DNA from: Bacteroidota bacterium
GTDB lineage: Bacteria > Bacteroidota > Rhodothermia > Rhodothermales > Rubricoccaceae
Direction of reading: 5' to 3'
Assembly: GCA_039821555.1 (NCBI GenBank)
Contig: JBCBNX010000003.1
Span: 1 to 64,000, forward strand
Length of the DNA stretch: 64,000 bases
Below are positions 54,099-62,892 of this stretch, piece by piece. Each line of letters starts with the position of its first letter. Within the stretch, counting starts at the first letter, position 1. The notes beneath the pieces were generated by a model that was not told where the DNA came from, searched no databases, and saw only the letters and a list, made by a program, of their open reading frames with translations. The translations under genes and the position numbers were made by a program.

Positions 54099-54740
54099 AT
54101 GCTCGGTCGCCTGCACGTCCTCACCGACTTCGTCTTCCAGCAGCGCTTCTCGCACGCCGAGTTGGCCCGCCTCGCGATCGCGGGCGGCGCCGACGTGATC
54201 CAGTTTCGCCAGAAGACGGGCACCGCGCGCGCCAAGCTGCACGAGCTGCGCCCCGTCGCAGACGCGTGCCAGGAGACCCAGACGGCGCTGCTCGTGGACG
54301 ACCACCTCGACCTCGCGCTTGCGGTCGGGGCCGACGGGGTCCACCTCGGCCAGACAGACCTCCCGATCCCGGATGCACGGCGCATCTTCGGCCCCGATGC
54401 CATCCTGGGCGCCACCGCCACGACGCTTGCCCAGGCCCGGCAGGCTGAGGCGTGCGGCGCGACCTACCTCGGCTTTGGCCCGGTCTTCTCCGGCCGCTCG
54501 AAGGCCGCGCCCGCCTCCACGAAGGGCCTGCACGGCCTTGCTGCGGTGTGCGCGGCCGTCTCGATCCCGGTCATCGCCATCGGCGGCGTGACGGCGAACC
54601 GTATGGCCGACGTGCTCGATGCGGGGGCCCACGGCGTCGCGGTGATGACAGCCATCAGCACCGCGCACGACCCCGAAGCTGCGACGCGCGCGTTCCGCAC
54701 CGCCATCGATGCAGCCTGCCGCGTCGACGCGTCTCCCTAG
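54099..54740 (+). CDS. thiE: Thiamine phosphate synthase (ThiE)
   Basis: A 213-residue TIM barrel coupling HMP-PP and the thiazole phosphate. It starts MLGRLHVLTD, then GGADVIQFRQKTG, where Arg and Lys bind diphosphate. Then LLVDDHLDLALAVGADGVHLGQTD, YLGFGPVFSGRSKAAP, and PVIAIGGVTANRMADVLDAGAHGVAVMTAI. All conserved ThiE segments are in order; a TenI-type regulator is possible because that family looks alike. It follows menE by 101 bp with a TATCCTTG element and a pyrimidine-rich 7-bp-periodic leader, so it may have its own promoter. Thiamine diphosphate is MenD's cofactor. Confidence 0.86.
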   Translation: MLGRLHVLTDFVFQQRFSHAELARLAIAGGADVIQFRQKTGTARAKLHELRPVADACQETQTALLVDDHLDLALAVGADGVHLGQTDLPIPDARRIFGPDAILGATATTLAQARQAEACGATYLGFGPVFSGRSKAAPASTKGLHGLAAVCAAVSIPVIAIGGVTANRMADVLDAGAHGVAVMTAISTAHDPEAATRAFRTAIDAACRVDASP

Positions 54741-55906
54741 CCTATCGCTGCGGCAAGCACGAGTGCGAGCACCAAGCCGCACGACAGCGCGAAGACGTAG
54801 AGCATGCTCAGCGCATAGCCCTTCAGCGCGGTCTTGACCCAGCCTTGCTGGTAGACGTGTTTCTGCGCGAGGTAGACGTAGAGCGGCACGAGCACCAAGA
54901 GCCACAACGACCACCCACCCAGCGGCGTCATCGCCCCCAGCGCGAGCAGCGTGAAGACGCCGAAGGCGAACGCGTGGACGTGCAGCGCGAAGACCAGGTG
55001 CTCGCCGTAGTACCAGTTGCGACGCAGGTAGACGACCTTGAGTAGCAGCGCGAAGACCGGCAGGAGCAGGAACATCACCGTAGGCACCTGGCGGAGCGAA
55101 CTGCGCAGGAAGTCGAGGAAGGCTGCGTTGCGCTCGGCGTCGGTCCGCGCCGTCTTGATCCGCTGGACGCTGGCGCCCCGCTGCGCCCACGACGGCAGGT
55201 CGACCCGCACGTCGGAACCAGGGAAGAGGTACGCGGCCGCCGCCTCATAGTCGCCCGTCTGGACGAGGCTGTCCGGGGGCAACGTGGCTAGGAACGAGCG
55301 CTGCCATGCGAGCCGGTTCTGCACGCGGATGTTGGACGCTGCGGCGAGGTCTTCCACGCGCTCCTCGGCGCGGCGCAGTGCGGCGGCCGTGGGCGACGCT
55401 AGCCCGGTCGTGTCGGCCTCGGCCAACGCCCGCAGCGAGTCGAGGAGGGCCCGCTCTTCGGCGGCCTCGGCTTGGTAGTCGCCCAGGTCCTCGTCGAGTT
55501 CCGCGAGACGTGCCGCCACGGTCATCGTGGAATCCGAGTCGAACGCTTCGCTGAAGCCCGCCGTGATCTCGTCGGCGACGACGACGTTGACGAGGAAGAA
55601 GAAGAGCAGCGTCGAGAGCAGGTAGAGCCGCAGCGGGCGGACGAAGCGGACGCGGCGCCCTTCGAGGTAGGCGCGCGTGAGCCGGCCTGGAAGAGCGAGG
55701 CGTGCCAGCGAGCGCCACAGCCGTCCGTCGATGCCGAGCAGTTCGGTGACGGCCTCCACGGCGACCCGGTGGAAGGGCTGGCGCAGCGGCTGGTCCTTCT
55801 GGCCGCACTGGGCGCAATACGGGCCCGAGAGCGGCGCGGCGCAGTTCGGACAGGCCGCCGGCGGGGCAGCCGTGTCGAGGTCGGGCAGCGCGGGAGGAAC
55901 AGTCAC
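54737..55906 (-). CDS. DUF3667 membrane protein with N-terminal zinc ribbon
   Basis: A 389-residue protein. The N-terminal Cys4 ribbon (CPNC at 19-22, CAQC at 31-34) is followed by FHRVAVEAVTELLGIDGRLWRSLARLALPGRLTRAYLEGRR, the DUF3667 signature. The first membrane helix (LYLLSTLLFFFLVNVV) follows it. A long helical extracytoplasmic insert of about 150 residues (110-260) precedes four more membrane helices. Conserved in Bacteroidota; function unknown. Its 3' end overlaps thiE by 4 bp on the opposite strand. Confidence 0.83.
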   Translation of the reverse strand: MTVPPALPDLDTAAPPAACPNCAAPLSGPYCAQCGQKDQPLRQPFHRVAVEAVTELLGIDGRLWRSLARLALPGRLTRAYLEGRRVRFVRPLRLYLLSTLLFFFLVNVVVADEITAGFSEAFDSDSTMTVAARLAELDEDLGDYQAEAAEERALLDSLRALAEADTTGLASPTAAALRRAEERVEDLAAASNIRVQNRLAWQRSFLATLPPDSLVQTGDYEAAAAYLFPGSDVRVDLPSWAQRGASVQRIKTARTDAERNAAFLDFLRSSLRQVPTVMFLLLPVFALLLKVVYLRRNWYYGEHLVFALHVHAFAFGVFTLLALGAMTPLGGWSLWLLVLVPLYVYLAQKHVYQQGWVKTALKGYALSMLYVFALSCGLVLALVLAAAIG

Positions 55907-55961
55907 GGAACGGCGAGGCAGGTCGGACGCGTGGTCGTTCGGCGACCACCACGTGCTAGCC

Positions 55962-55969
55962 CAAACCTA
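55962..55969 (-). promoter_or_regulatory. Putative -7 element of the DUF3667 gene
   Basis: TAGGTTTG on the minus strand is an exact match to the Bacteroidota TAnnTTTG -7 consensus, about 60 bp upstream of the ATG. No clear -33 TTG partner was assigned. Confidence 0.35.
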
Positions 55970-55996
55970 CGCCTCGAACCCATCGCGCTGAGCCTG

Positions 55997-56326
55997 CTAC
56001 GTCGCCAGGCCGTGTTGCACGAGAAACACCACGGCAACGCCCAGCCAGACGAGGGAGGCGGCGAACGCTAGCCCAAAGCGCGTGCGGCGCGCTTTGGCGT
56101 CGGCTCGATCCGCGGCGCCAAGCTCGCCGTGCCCGAGGAGCCGCTGCAATTCCGGGTCGGAGAAGCGCGGCTCGTCCGGGGCCAGGAGGCGACGGTTGGC
56201 CCAAAACGCGCGGCCGAAGAACAGCGCGAAGGCGGCGGCGGCGAGCACGCCCCCCACGTCCAGGGCTAGGGCGAGGTCGATTTCTCCTCCAGGGTTCAGC
56301 ACGGGCGCGTTGGGGTGGGATTGCAC
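55997..56326 (-). CDS. Small two-helix membrane protein, unknown
   Basis: A 109-residue protein with two hydrophobic helices (DVGGVLAAAAFALFFGRAFW near 23-44; FGLAFAASLVWLGVAVVFLV near 84-103). They are separated by a charged cytoplasmic or periplasmic loop with Arg-, Asp- and Ala-rich sequence (GELGAADRADAKARRTRFG). No family recognised. Transcribed in the same direction as the DUF3667 gene, about 90 bp before it. Confidence 0.6.
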   Translation of the reverse strand: MQSHPNAPVLNPGGEIDLALALDVGGVLAAAAFALFFGRAFWANRRLLAPDEPRFSDPELQRLLGHGELGAADRADAKARRTRFGLAFAASLVWLGVAVVFLVQHGLAT

Positions 56327-56473
56327 AGGCCAGACGCGACGGATACGACCTGCTCACTGTTCCCGCACGCGCGATGTCCATGCGCATGGTGTCTGCGCGG
56401 CGCCAGGTCGCGTGTCCGTCGACGCGCCTTGCCGACCACCCCGAGTGGTGCCGCTTTGCCCCCGTGCCCCTCG

Positions 56474-57316
56474 TCAGGAGCCGACGTGCATCTGGAGGTC
56501 TTCGCGGCGGTGCTTCTGGCGGAGCTTGCGCAGCGCCTTCTCCTTGATCTGCCGGACGCGCTCGCGGGTCAGGCTGAAGCGCTGGCCGATCTCTTCGAGC
56601 GTGAGCGGGTGCTCACGGCCGATGCCGAAGTAGAGCCGCGTGATCTCCGCCTCGCGCGGGTGCAGCGTCGAGAGCGCGCGCTCGATGTCGATCTTCAGCG
56701 ACTCGTCGAGGAGGCCCTCGTCGGGCGGGATGTCGTCCTCGTCGGGGAGCACGTCGAGGAGCGAGTTGTCGTCGTCCTCGTTGAACGGCGCGTCCATCGA
56801 GAGGTGGCGGCCGGTGTGCTTGAGCGCCTCGCGGATCTTCTGCGGCGAGAGGTCCAGCTCCTCCGCGAGTTCGTCGATGTTGGGCTGGCGCTCGTGCCGC
56901 TGCTGGAGCCTCGCCGTCGACTTGCGGATCTTCGAGATCGTGCCGATGCGGTTGAGCGGGAGCCGCACGACGCGGCTCTGCTCGGCGAGTGCCTGCAGGA
57001 TGGCCTGCCGGATCCACCACACCGCGTAGGAGATGAACTTGAAGCCGCGCGTCTCGTCGAAGCGCTGCGCGGCCTTGATGAGGCCGTAGTTGCCCTCGTT
57101 GATCAGGTCCGAGAGGGTGAGGCCCTGGCCTTGGTATTTCTTCGCCACCGACACCACGAAGCGCAGGTTGGCGCGCACCATCTTGTGCAGCGCGGCCTCG
57201 TCGCCCTCCTTGATGCGGCGCGCAAGCTCGACCTCCTCCTCAGGCTTGAGCAGGGCGATCTGCCCAATCTCCTGGAGGTACTGGTCCAGCATTCGTTGCT
57301 GGCGGGGGACGTACAT
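56474..57316 (-). CDS. rpoD: RNA polymerase primary sigma factor (RpoD/SigA)
   Basis: A 280-residue sigma-70 of the short Bacteroidota type. It starts with region 1.2 ([26 protein letters not shown]), then region 2 ([26 protein letters not shown], with [17 protein letters not shown] for -10 recognition and melting). Region 3 follows ([25 protein letters not shown]), and region 4 ([30 protein letters not shown]) for -35/-33 binding. No long acidic region 1.1. The ATG at 57316 starts directly before region 1.2; TATACT at 57356-57361 on the minus strand could be its own -10. Confidence 0.95.
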   Translation of the reverse strand: MYVPRQQRMLDQYLQEIGQIALLKPEEEVELARRIKEGDEAALHKMVRANLRFVVSVAKKYQGQGLTLSDLINEGNYGLIKAAQRFDETRGFKFISYAVWWIRQAILQALAEQSRVVRLPLNRIGTISKIRKSTARLQQRHERQPNIDELAEELDLSPQKIREALKHTGRHLSMDAPFNEDDDNSLLDVLPDEDDIPPDEGLLDESLKIDIERALSTLHPREAEITRLYFGIGREHPLTLEEIGQRFSLTRERVRQIKEKALRKLRQKHRREDLQMHVGS

Positions 57317-57535
57317 GCCGAGGCGTGCTAGAGGCGACGGAAATGATTGGGCGGGAGTATACCACGGATGCCAACGCCTGCACAGAAAAAAGCGCGCGCG
57401 CGGCGCGGCGCCGTCCCGAGAGGCTCTGTACCAGGCCAAACGGCGCTATAGCGACGCGGAGCAGTCCGAGGTGCCGATGAACATACGTGCTCGGCGGGGC
57501 GTCGGTTTTCACGATGGCGCGCGCCCGTCCGTAGC

Positions 57536-57556
57536 TTCCCCCTGTCCCCTTTCCCC
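57536..57556 (+). repeat. Pyrimidine heptamer periodicity in the folP leader
   Basis: TTCCCCC, TGTCCCC and TTTCCCC lie in tandem, ending 4 bp before the folP ATG. The thiE leader shows the same 7-bp period (TTCACCC, TTTGCCC, TTCACTC, TGCCCTC at 54066-54093). Confidence 0.5.
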
Positions 57557-57560
57557 GCCG

Positions 57561-58523
57561 ATGCCTGCCCCTCTCCTGGACACCGACCACCCCCTGGTCC
57601 TCGACGCCCGAGGCCACGCCCTCGACTGCCGCCCGGTAGCCCTCCGCTCGACCGGCGCGCATGTGATGGGCATCCTCAACGTCACGCCGGACTCGTTCTC
57701 CGATGGCGGGCGTTTTCTCGGCCGCGACGCCGCACTGCGCCACGCGGAGCAGATGATCGAGGAGGGCGCCCGGCTGATCGACATCGGCGGAGAGTCCAGC
57801 CGGCCGAAGGGCAAGACCTACGGGGCAGGCGCGACCCCTGTCGAGGCCGACGAGGAGCGCCGCCGTGTGCTGCCTGTCATCGAGGCGCTCGCCGCGCAGT
57901 TTCCCGAGACGCTCCTCTCGATCGATACCTACAAGCCGGAGGTCGCCGCTGCGGCCCTCGACGCGGGCGCGCACGTCGTCAACGACATCACGGGCGGGCG
58001 CTTCTCTAGCGACATGCCGAAGGTGGCCGCTCGCTACGGCGCGCCCTACATCGTGATGCACTCGCTCGGTACGCCGGGTGCCATGCCCCACGAGACCCTG
58101 ACACTGGCAGGGGGCCTCGACGACCCGGTCGCGTCGGTCCGGGCTTCGCTCGCGAGCTCGGTGGCGCAGGCCGAGGCCGCAGGCGTGCGCGACGTCGTGG
58201 TGGATCCCGGCTTCGGGTTCGGCAAGACGACGGCGGCCAACCTCGCGCTGATCGGCTACACCGAGGCGTTCGTCGCGCTCGGGCGACCTGTGCTCGTGGG
58301 CGTGTCGCGAAAGAGCAGCATCGGCGCGGCGCTCGGCACGGCGGACGCCCCCGCCCCGGTCGAAGCGCGGCTCTTCGGTTCGCTCGGCGCGACGGCGGTG
58401 GCGGTGCTGCAGGGCGCGGCCCTCGTGCGCACCCACGATGTCCAGGCGACCGCCGAGATGCTCCGCGTGCTCGCCGCCATCGACGCGGTGGCCGACCGCC
58501 CAACCGGCGAGGGCGCAGCGTGA
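57561..58523 (+). CDS. folP: Dihydropteroate synthase (FolP)
   Basis: A 320-residue TIM-barrel enzyme joining p-aminobenzoate to the pterin pyrophosphate in folate synthesis. Conserved loops: MGILNVTPDSFSDGG (loop 1), LIDIGGESSRPKG (loop 2), LSIDTYKPEVA, VVNDITGG, VVVDPGFGFGKT and VLVGVSRKSSIG. A short variable C-terminal tail follows the final RTHDVQAT motif. The ATG at 57561 follows a pyrimidine-rich leader. Its stop overlaps the cdaA GTG by 4 bp, so the two are coupled. Confidence 0.95.
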   Translation: MPAPLLDTDHPLVLDARGHALDCRPVALRSTGAHVMGILNVTPDSFSDGGRFLGRDAALRHAEQMIEEGARLIDIGGESSRPKGKTYGAGATPVEADEERRRVLPVIEALAAQFPETLLSIDTYKPEVAAAALDAGAHVVNDITGGRFSSDMPKVAARYGAPYIVMHSLGTPGAMPHETLTLAGGLDDPVASVRASLASSVAQAEAAGVRDVVVDPGFGFGKTTAANLALIGYTEAFVALGRPVLVGVSRKSSIGAALGTADAPAPVEARLFGSLGATAVAVLQGAALVRTHDVQATAEMLRVLAAIDAVADRPTGEGAA

Positions 58524-59302
58524 ACCTCTTCCCCGACTTCCTGCCCTTCAGCTTCTGGGACGCGCTCGACATCGCGATCGTCGCAGGGCTCGTCTATCTG
58601 ACGTATCGCGCCATCCGGGGCACGATCGCCGTCCAGATCGCCGGCGTGATCCTCTTCATCTTCGCCCTCAATGCGCTCGTCCAGTTCGCAGGCCTGCGCA
58701 CACTCCAGGCGCTCTTCGGCACGATCAGCGACGTGTTCGTGCTGGCGGTCATCATCCTCTTCGCCCCGGAGATTCGGCGGCTGCTCTTTATGATCGGCCG
58801 CAACCCGCTCGTGCGGCAGTTCGTGCGCACGAGCGCCCGCGAGCAGGTCACCGAGGAGATCGTCACCGCCGTCGAGGAGATGAGCCGCAGCCGGACGGGC
58901 GCGCTCATCGTGATCGCCCGGGCGACGGGGCTGCGCAACTTCATCGAGACGGGCACGCGGCTCAATGCGGATGTGGAGCGTGACCTGTTGACCTCGATCT
59001 TTTTCAAGAACTCGCCCCTGCACGACGGCGCGGTCATCATCCAGGGTTCGAAGGTTGCGGCGGCGCGCTGCATCCTGCCCGTCTCGGAGGCGCAGCGGCT
59101 CGACCCGCACCTCGGCTTGCGGCACCGCGCAGGGGTCGGCGTCTCCGAACGCTCCGATGCCTTCGTGATCGTGACAAGCGAAGAGACCGGACGTATCTCC
59201 GTGGCCGAGAACGGCGTGCTCTCGCCCCCGCTCACCGTCGGCGAACTCCGCCGCCGTCTCGCCGACGCCTTCGCCGCCACGACGCCGACGGAAGCGGCTT
59301 AG
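58520..59302 (+). CDS. cdaA: Membrane diadenylate cyclase (CdaA)
   Basis: A 260-residue protein with three N-terminal membrane helices (DIAIVAGLVYLTYRAI, VQIAGVILFIFALNALVQF, ISDVFVLAVIILFAPEI) and a DAC domain. The domain has the ATP-binding and Mg motifs LHDGAVII (near 167-174) and LGLRHRAGVGVSERSDAFVIVTSEETG (RHR near 201). It makes cyclic di-AMP from two ATP, controlling osmolyte transport and cell-wall homeostasis. GTG start coupled to folP, an arrangement also known in other Bacteroidota as far as I recall. Confidence 0.94.
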   Translation: MNLFPDFLPFSFWDALDIAIVAGLVYLTYRAIRGTIAVQIAGVILFIFALNALVQFAGLRTLQALFGTISDVFVLAVIILFAPEIRRLLFMIGRNPLVRQFVRTSAREQVTEEIVTAVEEMSRSRTGALIVIARATGLRNFIETGTRLNADVERDLLTSIFFKNSPLHDGAVIIQGSKVAAARCILPVSEAQRLDPHLGLRHRAGVGVSERSDAFVIVTSEETGRISVAENGVLSPPLTVGELRRRLADAFAATTPTEAA

Positions 59303-59310
59303 ACGAGTGT

Positions 59311-59342
59311 AGCGGTTGTGCGGTGTCGCGGTGAAGCGGTGG
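59311..59342 (+). repeat. Octamer satellite, left arm upstream of pcm
   Basis: Four tandem octamers GCGGTTGT, GCGGTGTC, GCGGTGAA, GCGGTGGT. They pair in inverted orientation with the CACC-type octamers at 59408-59439. Confidence 0.75.
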
Positions 59343-59407
59343 TCTCCATGCGCACACCATGCCTTGCTCTGCCCCGGCTCGTTCGGTAGTCTCCACCTTC
59401 TCCGCCG

Positions 59408-59439
59408 CACCCTCTCACCCCTTCACCGCAACACTCCCT
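59408..59439 (+). repeat. Octamer satellite, right arm abutting pcm
   Basis: CACCCTCT, CACCCCTT, CACCGCAA and CACTCCCT in tandem, ending 4 bp before the pcm ATG. With 59311-59342 they form an inverted pair about 65 bp apart, similar in architecture to the menD leader. Confidence 0.65.
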
Positions 59440-59443
59440 CCTG

Positions 59444-60118
59444 ATGCGCTACGCCCGCCGCCTCGCCCGCCTGCTCGACCTGCTCCGTGAGAAAGGCATG
59501 ACCGACGAGCGTGTGCTGGCGGCTCTGGGGCGAGTTCCGCGCCACGAGTTCGTCGAGGACGGTCTGCGCTTCCGCGCCTACGACGACGCGGCGCTGCCGA
59601 TCGGCCTCAACCAGACGATCTCGCAGCCGTTCACGGTCGCCACGCAGACACACCTGCTCGACCTCGGCCCGCACGACCGCGTGCTGGAGATCGGCACCGG
59701 CAGCGGCTATCAGGCTGCCGTGCTCTGCGAGATGGGCGCGCAGGTCTTCTCCATCGAGCGGCACGCCCCGCTCCTGGCGCGGACCAACGAGGTGCTCCAG
59801 CGGCTCCACTATCGCCTGATGACGCGCGCTGGCGACGGCACCGAGGGCTGGCCCTCGCTCGCGCCGTTTGACGCGATCCTGGTCACCGCAGGCGGACGGG
59901 CGGTCCCGCAGGCCCTCCTCACACAGCTCCGCGTTCCCTCGGACGGCAGCGACGGCGGCAAGGTGCGGCGCGGCGGGCGGCTCGTGATCCCCGTCGGCGA
60001 CGCCGAGCGCCAGACGATGCTGCGCTTCACCCGCCTAGACGCAGGCACCGGCGAGGCGTCGTTCCAGCGTGAGGCGTTTGACGAATTCCGGTTCGTGCCG
60101 CTCGTGCGAGAGCAGTAG
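59444..60118 (+). CDS. pcm: Protein-L-isoaspartate O-methyltransferase
   Basis: A 224-residue SAM-dependent methyltransferase repairing isoaspartyl residues. It has VPRHEFVEDGLRFRAYDDAALPIG followed by QTISQPFTVATQTHLLDL, the PCMT substrate motif. SAM-binding motif I is VLEIGTGSGYQAAVL; motif II is FDAILVTAGGRAVPQALLTQL. GGRLVIPVGD is the usual final strand. Slightly long, with a loop (SDGSDGGKVRRG) before the last strand. It lies downstream of cdaA, separated by the satellite pair. Confidence 0.94.
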   Translation: MRYARRLARLLDLLREKGMTDERVLAALGRVPRHEFVEDGLRFRAYDDAALPIGLNQTISQPFTVATQTHLLDLGPHDRVLEIGTGSGYQAAVLCEMGAQVFSIERHAPLLARTNEVLQRLHYRLMTRAGDGTEGWPSLAPFDAILVTAGGRAVPQALLTQLRVPSDGSDGGKVRRGGRLVIPVGDAERQTMLRFTRLDAGTGEASFQREAFDEFRFVPLVREQ

Positions 60119-60168
60119 ACCCGCTAGCTGCCCGCCGGGCAACGGCCTGCAGCGTGGGTGGTCGCTGG

Positions 60169-60894
60169 CTAGGCAGCCTCGGCGAGGGCGCCGCCCACGG
60201 TGAGCGTCTGGCCGGTGAGCGCCTGTGCCTCACGGGACGCCAGAAAGCGGACGATGCGCGCGGCCTCGTCGTAGGTGCCCGTCTGCGGCACGGCAGTGGC
60301 CGGCCGACCGAGGCCCGTGTACCCCTGGTAGCCCAGCGGACGCACGGGCGGCGGCGCCTGGACGACCACCCCGTTGACTGCGACCCGCTGCGGCCAGCGC
60401 CGTGCCGCGTCGTACACGAGGGTGCGCAGTCGATCCAGCACCTCGGTGCGCTGATGCGTCCGGTCTGCACCGCGCCAAGGGCCCGCGAGCACCGCGAGCA
60501 CCAGCGATCCGCCCCGGCTCACGAGGTCCTGCCCAGCCACCGCGAGCATGGTCGAGGTCGCCGCGAGCAGCATCGCCACATCGCCCACCTCCGCCACGTG
60601 CACGACCGCATCGAGCGGGCCGAACGAGGCCAGCGAGGCCTGCTTCAGCGAGGTGACACCCTCCGGCGTCGCCACGTCGGCCTCCACGAGCAGCGGCATC
60701 TCTTCGTGCTGGTGCAGCGCGCGAATCCGCGCCACCTCGTCGGCGGTGCTGCCAAGGGCGCACCCGTCCACGCCTGCGAGGGCGAGGTTGACACGGCGGC
60801 TTGCAAAGCTGGACGCCACCGCCCGGCCGAGCGGATATTCTGCACCCGCGACCGCAATGGTCGAGCCAGCGAGCCAGGAGGCGGTCGTGGGCAT
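60169..60894 (-). CDS. Degenerate short-chain dehydrogenase-like protein
   Basis: A 241-residue Rossmann-fold protein in the SDR style. IAVAGAEYPLGRAVASSFA replaces the TGxxxGIG motif, and VVHVAEVG stands where NNAG is expected. The end (DEAARIVRFLASREAQALTGQTLTVGGAL) is typical SDR. The catalytic Ser and the YxxxK pair are absent: the region reads GSLVLAVLAGPW, then LRTLVYDAARRWPQRVAVNGVVV. It may bind a nucleotide but lack reductase activity. Convergent with pcm. Confidence 0.72.
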   Translation of the reverse strand: MPTTASWLAGSTIAVAGAEYPLGRAVASSFASRRVNLALAGVDGCALGSTADEVARIRALHQHEEMPLLVEADVATPEGVTSLKQASLASFGPLDAVVHVAEVGDVAMLLAATSTMLAVAGQDLVSRGGSLVLAVLAGPWRGADRTHQRTEVLDRLRTLVYDAARRWPQRVAVNGVVVQAPPPVRPLGYQGYTGLGRPATAVPQTGTYDEAARIVRFLASREAQALTGQTLTVGGALAEAA

Positions 60895-61066
60895 AGCGTG
60901 GTTGGTGGACAGCCGAGCTCTCGTTGAAAAGGCGAGACGAGCACCTCGGGGGAGGGTTAGCGATCTGGAGGTCTCCAGCATGATGTCTCAGTCTAGGCGT
61001 TTGAGCGAGATGCGACCATCAGGTGTCCACCGTCAGAGGCGTGAGGGCCGCCCCTACACAGTGGGG

Positions 61067-61972
61067 TCATCCCTCGCTGCCGCGCACCGTCAGGACGGGG
61101 CACGGTGCGCGACGCACGGTCTTCTCCGTGACGCTGCCAAGCAGCACGTGGGCGAAGCCCGACAGCCCGTGGGTCGCCATCACGATCAGCCCGGCGCCCT
61201 CGCGGGCCGCGTGGTCGTCGATGCCGAGGTTGGGCCGTCCATAGCCCACGAACAGCTGCACGTCCGCGACGCCGTCCGCTCGCAGGCCTTCCGCCCGGGC
61301 GCGCAGCGCGCGCTCGGCCCGCTGTTCGAGGTCATGCTCAACCTCAGACGCCACATCTGTGGTGCCAAAGGCGAGCCCTGGCACCAGCGTGTCCGGGTAG
61401 AACTCAGGGTAGGGGCCAGCCAACTCGATGATGTGCACGAGGTGCACCGGCGCCCCGTAGACTTTCGCCCAGACCGTTGCACCGGCGAGCGCCGCGTCGT
61501 TGAGCGGGGAGAAGTCGAGGGGCACCACAATGGGAGCGTCCGGTCCGGGCACGAGGGGGTCGCCTTTGTCGGGCACCACCAGCACTGGGCAGGGCGCGCC
61601 GCGCAGCACCTCGTCGGCGACGCTCCCGAGGACGAAGCGCCGGAGGCCCCGGCGGCCATGCGTCCCCATCACGATCAGGTCAGTCTCCACATGCTCGGCA
61701 TAGTCGAAGAGCGGCGGGGCCGCGGCAAAGCCATGACCGACCCCGTAGGTTGGCGCGAGCCGGGCGACGCGCTCGGCGCCGAGCGTCTTCTCCGCGAAGT
61801 CCTGGAGCCGCACGCGGTTCTTATCCGGATGCGGCGCATCGTCGCCGTCGAAGAGCACGTCGGCGTGGAAGAGGTGCAGCGTGGCGGCGGTGTGCTCGGC
61901 ATGAGCGGCAGCAGTGCGCAGCGCGACGGCCGAGCCGTCGGAGAAGTCGAGCGCGACGACGAGGGTAGACAT
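61067..61972 (-). CDS. Tandem universal stress protein (two UspA domains)
   Basis: A 301-residue cytosolic protein of two UspA domains. Domain 1 (1-140) starts TLVVALDFSDGSAVALRTA and has the ATP-type motif GTHGRRGLRRFVLGS. Domain 2 (about 145-301) starts IVVPLDFSPLNDAAL and has ATHGLSGFAHVLLGS, with Ala in place of the first Gly. Both end in the usual CPVLVV/CPVLTV strand. Predicted stress-responsive nucleotide-binding protein. Stands alone between the SDR-like gene and the regulator pair. Confidence 0.92.
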   Translation of the reverse strand: MSTLVVALDFSDGSAVALRTAAAHAEHTAATLHLFHADVLFDGDDAPHPDKNRVRLQDFAEKTLGAERVARLAPTYGVGHGFAAAPPLFDYAEHVETDLIVMGTHGRRGLRRFVLGSVADEVLRGAPCPVLVVPDKGDPLVPGPDAPIVVPLDFSPLNDAALAGATVWAKVYGAPVHLVHIIELAGPYPEFYPDTLVPGLAFGTTDVASEVEHDLEQRAERALRARAEGLRADGVADVQLFVGYGRPNLGIDDHAAREGAGLIVMATHGLSGFAHVLLGSVTEKTVRRAPCPVLTVRGSEG

Positions 61973-62179
61973 AGGAGCGTGTTGGAGTGAACGCATCGGG
62001 GGGGTGGATGCTCACAATACCCTGGCGGCTGTGCGCCCCTTGTCGGTCCGAATCGGGCCACCGTGCCGTGCTGAGCCGCCGCGCCGTGACAGCCCAACCC
62101 CACGGGGTCCGCCGGGGGCGTCCCCACACCATGGGCACCGCCTCGTCTCAGTTCACCGTCACCTCGCAGGCCCCGGCGT

Positions 62180-62830
62180 TTACGTCCCGCTTTCGCTCTC
62201 GACCCAGCGTACGGCGTGCTGCATTAGCTCAGTGCCCGAATCGAGGCTGAGCTTCGTCTTGATGCGCGCGCGGTAGCTCTCGACCGTTTTCACGGAGAGG
62301 TGCAGCCGCTCCGCGATCTCGCGCGTGGGCAGCCCGCGCCCAGTCATCTCGAACACCTCCAGTTCGCGGTCCGAGAGCACCTCCAGCGGCGACTGCATCG
62401 GGGCCTTGCGCCCGACGGCGGCCCCGAAGAGGAGCCGGTCCTTGAGGTCCTCGCTCATGTAGATCCCGCCGCGCAGCACGTGCCGAACAGCCTGGACGAT
62501 CTCGTCGGCGGCCTCGACCTTCATCACGTAGCCTTTCGCTCCAGCGCGGACGGCGCGCTCGGCATAGAGTGCCTCGTCGTGGCGCGACACCACCAGGGTG
62601 AGCAGGTCCGGCTTGAGCGCGAGTAGGTGCTTGAGCAGTTCGAGGCCGCTCATGCCAGGCAACGAGATGTCGATCAGCGCCACGTCGGGGTCGAGCGTGC
62701 CGAACGCTTCGAGCGCCTCCTCGGCGCTGGCCGCCTGGCCGACGACGTCCAGGTCGGGCTCGGCGTTGAGCGTGAGCGCAAGCCCTTTGCGGAGGAGCGG
62801 GTGGTCGTCAACGAGCAGGAGGCGAGTCAT
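62180..62830 (-). CDS. NarL/FixJ-family response regulator
   Basis: A 216-residue two-domain regulator. The receiver spans 1-120 (LLLVDDHPLLRKGLALTL) with the acidic pocket Asp8-Asp9, phospho-acceptor Asp54 (ALIDISLPG) and Lys104 (GAKGYVMK). The LuxR-type HTH is at about 150-212 (LSDRELEVFEMTGRGLPTREIAERLHLSVKTVESYRARI). It lies 62 bp downstream of the histidine kinase on the same strand and is almost certainly its partner. Target genes unknown. Confidence 0.93.
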   Translation of the reverse strand: MTRLLLVDDHPLLRKGLALTLNAEPDLDVVGQAASAEEALEAFGTLDPDVALIDISLPGMSGLELLKHLLALKPDLLTLVVSRHDEALYAERAVRAGAKGYVMKVEAADEIVQAVRHVLRGGIYMSEDLKDRLLFGAAVGRKAPMQSPLEVLSDRELEVFEMTGRGLPTREIAERLHLSVKTVESYRARIKTKLSLDSGTELMQHAVRWVESESGT

Positions 62831-62892
62831 GGCAGAGAGGTCGCTAAAGTCAGGGGGCGACGCGGGGCCCCAGGGACGAGGACGCGGGAAAG

